From Ruminococcaceae bacterium UBA1865 (GTDB lineage: Bacteria; Bacillota; Clostridia; Oscillospirales; Acutalibacteraceae): a DNA stretch of 9,317 nt. Positions within the stretch are counted from its first letter, which is position 1, and the number at the start of each line of letters is the position of its first letter. Below, in pieces: positions 5,454 through 9,317 of the stretch. Where the stretch lies: NCBI GenBank assembly GCA_002338255.1, contig DDHX01000061.1, positions 1 through 9,317 on the forward strand, written 5' to 3'. The position numbers were made by a program, and so were the translations under genes. The notes under the pieces were generated by a model. The model did not search any database. It was not told the DNA's origin and saw only the letters and a list, made by a program, of their open reading frames with translations.

Positions 5454-6420
5454 TCGAGCTCACCGTTCCCTTTTCTGTCGGGATGACGTAGGTACCGTTG
5501 GAGACCGCATCTGGATTCGCTATAATTTGATCATTTTGGGATAATCCGCTCATGATTTGAAACCCGCTGTCAAATTCCTTGTTAGTGACTACAGCGGTCT
5601 TTACAGCCCGTTTCCCATTTAATTTGAATACATACTCATTCCCATCTTTATCCGCTCTCACGGTCTCGTAGGGTGCAATCAGCACGTTGGAATCTTTCGA
5701 AGTGATGATCCTCGCTTTTGCTGTGTAACCGGGCTTTATGTCGCTGCCCGGTTTGTTTACGCTCACAATAACTTCTACTACAGTTTCTTGTCCTGTGGTT
5801 GAAACAACTTGTTTTGCATCTGAAGAAATACTTTTGACTACTCCGGAATAAGAAGCGTCTTTAAACCCTACACCGGTTATGACCGCCTTCTGTCCTACCT
5901 TTATTCCGGAAATCTGCGATTCATTTACCGAAAGACGGACTTGAAGTGCATTTAGGTCGTCGGAGATCACCGCAACTGCATTGCCGGCTTGAATATAACT
6001 TTGATTCACAACCGACACCGACGTGATTTCTCCTGAAGAAGGGGCAGTGATTGTTTGGGTCGTCGCTTCGCTTTGGCTCTGCTCGCTGTATTGGCTGAGC
6101 AGACTTTCATAGGTTCCACTATTATTTGCAGTGTTAATTTTTGCAGAGGGTACCTCGATTTCCATTAACGGTTGCCCGGCGGATACTTTGTCGCCAACTT
6201 TAATGTAAACATGATTTACAATCGCGGCAGACGGTGCGTAAACACTACGCATGGAGACCCGCTCTACCCTTCCGCTGCAGGTGACCGAATTCTCTACTGT
6301 AAGTGGACTTACCTTTACGACGCTGACTTGAACAATTGCATTACGTGAAATCGTTCCAAAAATAATCACCGATGCAATTGCTAAAAGTGTAAAGGTACAT
6401 AACATTACGTATCTTTTCAT
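5446..6420 (-). CDS. Efflux adaptor (HlyD/MacA-like, RND-type membrane fusion family)
   Basis: The 324-residue protein is anchored by an N-terminal signal anchor (MKRYVMLCTFTLLAIASVII) and extends outside the membrane. Order of parts: a first lipoyl-like half at about 52-90 (VYAPSAAIVNHVYIKVGDKVSAGQPLMEIE), a short Ser/Gln-rich linker instead of a long coiled coil, the second half at 124-155 (ITAPSSGEITSVSV...AGNAVAVI), a beta-barrel at about 158-240 and a membrane-proximal domain to 315 (VLIAPYETVRADKDGNEYVF). ATG at 6420 is preferred because GGGGGA lies 6 bases upstream; upstream in-frame starts (6426, 6555) have no proper site. It probably works with the permease, whose start it overlaps by 8 bases. 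A short linker suits a Gram-positive envelope with no outer-membrane tunnel. Confidence 0.88.
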   Translation of the reverse strand: MKRYVMLCTFTLLAIASVIIFGTISRNAIVQVSVVKVSPLTVENSVTCSGRVERVSMRSVYAPSAAIVNHVYIKVGDKVSAGQPLMEIEVPSAKINTANNSGTYESLLSQYSEQSQSEATTQTITAPSSGEITSVSVVNQSYIQAGNAVAVISDDLNALQVRLSVNESQISGIKVGQKAVITGVGFKDASYSGVVKSISSDAKQVVSTTGQETVVEVIVSVNKPGSDIKPGYTAKARIITSKDSNVLIAPYETVRADKDGNEYVFKLNGKRAVKTAVVTNKEFDSGFQIMSGLSQNDQIIANPDAVSNGTYVIPTEKGTVSSND

Positions 6421-6540
6421 TCTCATTCCCCCATTCTTGATTATTCTGTGATAACTGAGGGAAAATATTAGTGAGATTTTGCACAGATGAGTGAATAATT
6501 TCTGAGCAAAATTCAAAAAATAGGATTGAGGTGAAAATAT

Positions 6541-6720
6541 ATGAGTATCATACAATGTGATGAAGACTGTATTTATCAGCGTGAAGGCTATTGCAGCTTA
6601 GAAATGCCCTCAGCGATTACCAATTACACAGGTGATGGATGTGTGCACTGCATTAAAGTAACACCACGGACACCGGATCTTAATCAATCGAAGACTCAAA
6701 CGCCTCTCTCACGTTTCTAA
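6541..6720 (+). CDS. Small Cys-rich conserved Clostridial protein (59 aa), overlapping radA tail
   Basis: ATG at 6541 has a strong AGGTGA eight bases upstream. The 59-residue product begins MSIIQCDEDCIYQREGYCSL and has a Cys pattern C6, C10, C18, C34, C37 (CxxxC, then GYC, then CVHC), consistent with a small metal-binding protein. Similar short Clostridial proteins of the form CxxxCIYQxxGYCxL are, as I recall, often labelled in databases as hydroxymyristoyl-ACP dehydratase, a name unsupported by sequence. The last 41 bases overlap the 3' end of radA on the opposite strand, and its last 15 or so residues (TPRTPDLNQSKTQ...) may be a recent read-through into radA. It is divergent from the adaptor gene, leaving a 120-base shared promoter region. 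Role unknown. Confidence 0.8.
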   Translation: MSIIQCDEDCIYQREGYCSLEMPSAITNYTGDGCVHCIKVTPRTPDLNQSKTQTPLSRF

Positions 6721-8050
6721 CACCGATTAACTTTATATCACTGTATTTTGCATTCACTTGTTTTAAACTGTGAAACGGTAAAATACATTTCTTAAATCCG
6801 AGACGTTCGGCTTCACTAATTCTCGCTTCAATATGTGTTACCGCACGGATTTCACCCGCCAGACCAATTTCGCCGAATACAATCGCGTCGTCGCTGATAG
6901 CGACATCCTTCAGGCTGGAAACAAGCGACATTGCAACTGCCAAATCAGTAGCGGGCTCATCCAGTCTCAGTCCCCCAACAACATTAATATAAGCGTCTAA
7001 GTTAGAAAAATAATACCCGGCGCGCTTTTCCAGTACCGCAAGCAGCAGTGACATTCTGTTGTAGTCAAAGCCGGTCGCCATTCTTCTTGGATTACCAAAA
7101 CCTGTGGTTGTAGCAAGCCCCTGTATTTCTGCTAAAATTGGGCGTGAACCTTCTATAACACAGGTAACACAGGTTCCGGAAACATTCTTCGGCCGGCCGG
7201 CCAGCAGGGCGAGAGAAGGATTGTCCACCTGATGAAGTCCATTGTCACCCATATCAAATACACCGATTTCGTTGGTTGAGCCATATCTATTTTTAACCGC
7301 ACGTAAAATTCTATATGACATTTGGCGGTCACCTTCAAAATAGAGTACCGCATCAACAATGTGCTCCAGTACTTTAGGACCGGCGATTGCACCATCCTTG
7401 TTCACATGTCCGACAAGGATGGTCGGTATTTCAAGTGATTTGGCAGCCCGCATAACAGCATTCGTGCATTCACGAACCTGTGTTACGCTGCCGGGCGACG
7501 AGTTGAGTTCTGTATAGTTCATGGTCTGGATGGAGTCAATCATTACCAAATCGGGTTGACTGGCCCTCATTTGCTCTATGACGCACTGGATGTCTGTTTC
7601 AGTTAATATATACAGATTATCGCTCTGAACGCCCAAGCGCGCTGCACGCAGCTTTATTTGCCTGCTGGATTCCTCTCCGGATACATATAGTATCTTTAAA
7701 GTTCTGCCAAGGTATTCGCATATCTGTAAAAGAATCGTAGATTTTCCAATGCCCGGTTCGCCGCTTATTAAAATAAGCGAGCCTTTTACAATGCCCCCGC
7801 CCAGAACCCTGTCCAATTCACTCAGCCCCGTATGATATCGGGATTCTTCACTTGTGCTGATCTCATTAATTAAAACTGGACGTGCAGTGCTGTGTGCAGC
7901 ATATGCCCCCGCGTTCTTTTGTGAGGTAACCTCTTTTATTTCTTCATTCATACAGTTCCATTGACCGCAGTTTGGACATTTTCCAACCCATTTTGCAGAC
8001 TCAAAGCCACATTCTGAACAAATATATACACTTTTGGATTTTGAAGCCAT
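6680..8050 (-). CDS. radA: DNA repair protein RadA (Sms)
   Basis: RadA is a RecA-related hexameric ATPase/helicase that promotes branch migration in recombinational repair. The 456 residues match the family length of about 450-460. A four-Cys zinc finger (C11, C14, C25, C28; CSEC and KCPNCGQW) comes first, then Walker A GEPGIGKST (97-105) and Walker B-like LVMIDSIQ (168-175). The RadA signature KNRYG (253-257, usually KNRFG) follows, and the C-terminal Lon-protease-like domain includes GGLRLDEPATDLAVAMSLVSS near 360-380. ATG at 8050 has GGGGAT upstream. A good promoter lies at 8091-8119, so radA can be transcribed alone although cwlD precedes it on the same strand. Its last 41 bases overlap the convergent small gene. 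Intact and typical. Confidence 0.97.
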   Translation of the reverse strand: MASKSKSVYICSECGFESAKWVGKCPNCGQWNCMNEEIKEVTSQKNAGAYAAHSTARPVLINEISTSEESRYHTGLSELDRVLGGGIVKGSLILISGEPGIGKSTILLQICEYLGRTLKILYVSGEESSRQIKLRAARLGVQSDNLYILTETDIQCVIEQMRASQPDLVMIDSIQTMNYTELNSSPGSVTQVRECTNAVMRAAKSLEIPTILVGHVNKDGAIAGPKVLEHIVDAVLYFEGDRQMSYRILRAVKNRYGSTNEIGVFDMGDNGLHQVDNPSLALLAGRPKNVSGTCVTCVIEGSRPILAEIQGLATTTGFGNPRRMATGFDYNRMSLLLAVLEKRAGYYFSNLDAYINVVGGLRLDEPATDLAVAMSLVSSLKDVAISDDAIVFGEIGLAGEIRAVTHIEARISEAERLGFKKCILPFHSLKQVNAKYSDIKLIGVRNVREAFESSID

Positions 8051-8090
8051 TTTAAAATCCCCATTTTCTATATTCTATTGGTGTTATTAA

Positions 8091-8119
8091 ATTATAGCCC
8101 AACGCAGGATTGAATACAA
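8091..8119 (-). promoter_or_regulatory. radA promoter (sigma-A type)
   Basis: On the minus strand TTGTAT (8119-8114), a 17-base spacer and a perfect TATAAT (8096-8091) lie just upstream of radA, with transcription predicted from about 8084. It sits in the short gap between cwlD and radA, so the two genes have separable expression. Confidence 0.65.
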
Positions 8120-8123
8120 GATA

Positions 8124-8846
8124 TTATGTATTTGAATGAAAATAATCTAAAAATCCACTGTAAATTGCAAATGCAATTTGCTGTTGATAGGTCTTGTCGT
8201 TCAGCTTTGCAGATTCAGACTCATTTGAAAGAAATCCGCACTCGACCAAAACAGCAGGAACCTTCGTATTCCATAAAAGGTAAATAGAACTGGTGGCCGG
8301 TTTTGTTTCGCGTGTATTTTCAGGCTGCAGGAGTTCCACGACACGGCTTTTAATATTTTCAGCCAATTCTTTACTACTAAGATTTTTCGTCGAATAAAAC
8401 ATCTGTGCACCATTGTAACGGCCATCTGTAAAATGATTTTGATGAATACTGATAAAAATGCAATCGCCTTGCGCTTCAATTATCTTTAGCCGGTTATGGA
8501 TGTCGCTGATCTTGCGTTCTCTAACGGTATCGAGATGATCATCGCTGATGGACGTGTCGGCTGTCCGTGTCATTACTACATTGAAACCAGAAATTTTCAG
8601 CAAGCTTTCAAGCTTCAGGGCAATAGTCAGGTTAATATCTTTTTCAGGAGTCGGTGATTTTCCTGTGGCTCCCCCATCTTCCCCACCGTGGCCGGGGTCA
8701 ATTACAATCGTTGGGTTTTGTTCTCCGGCGAGTACGGAAGCCATCTTATCAATTTTATTATATGAGATATAGGAAAGCAATAAAAATGCAAGACAGCACA
8801 AAATTAGGACAGTTATCGGTATAAAATAAGTTTTTGTTACTTTCAA
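8124..8846 (-). CDS. cwlD: N-acetylmuramoyl-L-alanine amidase CwlD (germination)
   Basis: CwlD is a zinc-dependent Amidase_3 enzyme that removes the stem peptide from muramic acid in spore cortex, the first step in making muramic-delta-lactam, which germination lytic enzymes recognise. With start TTG at 8846 the protein has 240 residues. A signal anchor (about 7-28, YFIPITVLILCCLAFLLLS) is followed by IDPGHGGEDGGA with zinc ligand H53, E68 in TPEKDIN, SIHQNHF with H135 (ligand) and H138, and catalytic E202 in VECGFLSN. The LQPENTRE segment is typical of CwlD. TTG at 8846 is chosen because GGGGTGAT stands 5 bases upstream; GTG at 8855 and TTG at 8864 also read in frame. That ribosome site is in a hairpin (8851-8883). 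It implies a spore-former. Confidence 0.92.
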   Translation of the reverse strand: MKVTKTYFIPITVLILCCLAFLLLSYISYNKIDKMASVLAGEQNPTIVIDPGHGGEDGGATGKSPTPEKDINLTIALKLESLLKISGFNVVMTRTADTSISDDHLDTVRERKISDIHNRLKIIEAQGDCIFISIHQNHFTDGRYNGAQMFYSTKNLSSKELAENIKSRVVELLQPENTRETKPATSSIYLLWNTKVPAVLVECGFLSNESESAKLNDKTYQQQIAFAIYSGFLDYFHSNT

Positions 8847-8850
8847 CGCA

Positions 8851-8883
8851 ATCACCCCATGCAATCTATATGCATGGGGTGAT
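8851..8883 (-). promoter_or_regulatory. Perfect 13-bp hairpin covering the cwlD ribosome-binding site
   Basis: ATCACCCCATGCA (8851-8863) and TGCATGGGGTGAT (8871-8883) are perfect reverse complements with a 7-base loop. In the cwlD mRNA the SD-like GGGGTGAT forms the 3' arm, directly before TTG at 8846, so a folded leader should hide the site. On the plus strand the stem is followed only by TTTTGG, a weak terminator. A translational control role is inferred. Confidence 0.65.
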
Positions 8884-8948
8884 TTTGGATATGTATGTGT
8901 GTTGTACTTGCAAGCGTCATTCAGAAAAAATCCTACTCAAAGTCTTCA

Positions 8949-9056
8949 TTAAGAGAAGGTTTGTGCGCAGATAAACAAAATCGTACCCAGCGCAACCAGT
9001 GCAACAAAAATGAGAAGTACACATAATCTTTGGCTGTTTTCATTTTTCTTTTTCAT
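8949..9056 (-). CDS. Small single-pass membrane peptide (35 aa)
   Basis: ATG at 9056 has an excellent GGAGGG site 5-6 bases upstream. The product is 35 residues: a basic start (MKKKNENSQR), one hydrophobic span (LCVLLIFVALVALGTILFI) and a short tail CAQTFS. This is the typical form of a small regulatory or assembly membrane protein, or of a leaderless signal peptide. It lies upstream of cwlD on the same strand, about 100 bases away, without a clear terminator between them, so it may be co-transcribed with cwlD. No known family recognised. Confidence 0.65.
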   Translation of the reverse strand: MKKKNENSQRLCVLLIFVALVALGTILFICAQTFS

Positions 9057-9173
9057 GGTAGCCCTCCGAAAATCATTCCTACCTATATAACGAATGAGAG
9101 GGGGCTTTTGTTACAAAAAATAAAAAATATTTTTAAAATAAAATAAAAAAGGCTTTTATATTAATTAAATTAA

Positions 9174-9209
9174 AAAGGTTCTCAAAGCAATTCAGCTTTG
9201 AGAACCTTT
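9174..9209 (-). terminator. Rho-independent terminator after tRNA-Cys
   Basis: AAAGGTTCTCAAAGC (9174-9188) and GCTTTGAGAACCTTT (9195-9209) form a perfect 15-bp stem with loop AATTCA. On the minus strand the stem runs straight into TTTTT AATTT, and it begins 7 bases after the encoded CCA of tRNA-Cys, so it ends the tRNA transcript. A shorter T-run on the plus side could make it bidirectional. Confidence 0.9.
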
Positions 9210-9216
9210 CTGTTTT

Positions 9217-9291
<75 letters not shown>

Positions 9292-9296
9292 AAAAC

Positions 9297-9317
9297 TGGA
9301 GCGAACGACGAGGCTCG
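9297..9317 (-). tRNA. Partial tRNA, probably tRNA-Gly (3' end only)
   Basis: On the minus strand the window edge cuts a tRNA in its T loop: CGAGC (loop), CTCGT (T stem), CGTTCGC (acceptor 3' strand), U discriminator and CCA at 9299-9297. The spacing of 5, 7, 1 and 3 bases is exactly that of a tRNA 3' end. U73 occurs in Gly and Cys tRNAs, and the implied acceptor GCGAACG fits Gly. It begins 5 bases before tRNA-Cys, so the two are probably co-transcribed. The anticodon is outside the window. Confidence 0.75.

Overview
The window looks like a chromosomal segment of a spore-forming Clostridia-class Firmicute, possibly of the Oscillospiraceae type (inference). The reasons are a CwlD-type germination amidase, G-rich Shine-Dalgarno sites, GTG and TTG starts, an AT-rich right two-thirds with typical Firmicute promoters, and tRNA genes with encoded CCA. 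No species can be named from the sequence alone.

Region 1 (about 1-3300) is visibly more GC-rich than the rest and is an accessory, probably mobile, segment. It carries a pC194/pUB110-type rolling-circle nick sequence (138-151) just upstream of a Rep_1-family HUH initiator (201-1166). Next come two small unknown genes, a sigma-70 region-4-only regulator (1573-1923), two more small unknown genes, and a minimal tyrosine recombinase (2571-3095) with the catalytic domain but no DNA-arm or core-binding domain. All genes point rightward and most overlap by 4-11 bases, which implies one translationally coupled unit. The likely logic is excision or integration by the recombinase, rolling-circle copying or transfer by Rep, and transcriptional control by the sigma-like protein. 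The left end of the element is outside the window.

Region 2 (3096-3513) has no convincing gene but is dense in signals: two strong promoters facing each other, overlapping inverted repeats that could form alternative hairpins, an 11-bp tandem repeat, and short reading-frame remnants. It is probably the element/chromosome junction.

Region 3 (3514-6420, minus strand) is an operon encoding a periplasmic-adaptor-like protein, an FtsX/MacB-type ABC permease and a protein that appears to belong to a GME-fold family (DUF6873-like). No ATP-binding subunit is present, so the permease must borrow one from elsewhere or has lost its partner.

Region 4 (6541-9317) holds a 59-residue Cys-rich small protein gene (plus strand) whose 3' end overlaps the 3' end of radA. 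After it come radA, cwlD (minus strand, with its ribosome-binding site inside a perfect 13-bp hairpin), a 35-residue single-pass membrane peptide gene, a Rho-independent terminator, tRNA-Cys(GCA), and the 3' end of a second tRNA (probably Gly) cut by the window edge.

The points most worth checking are the rolling-circle origin plus mini-recombinase element, a dnaX-like slippery heptamer that could join a leader frame to rep, the junction signal cluster, the hairpin over the cwlD start, and two small genes missed by a 60-residue length cutoff.
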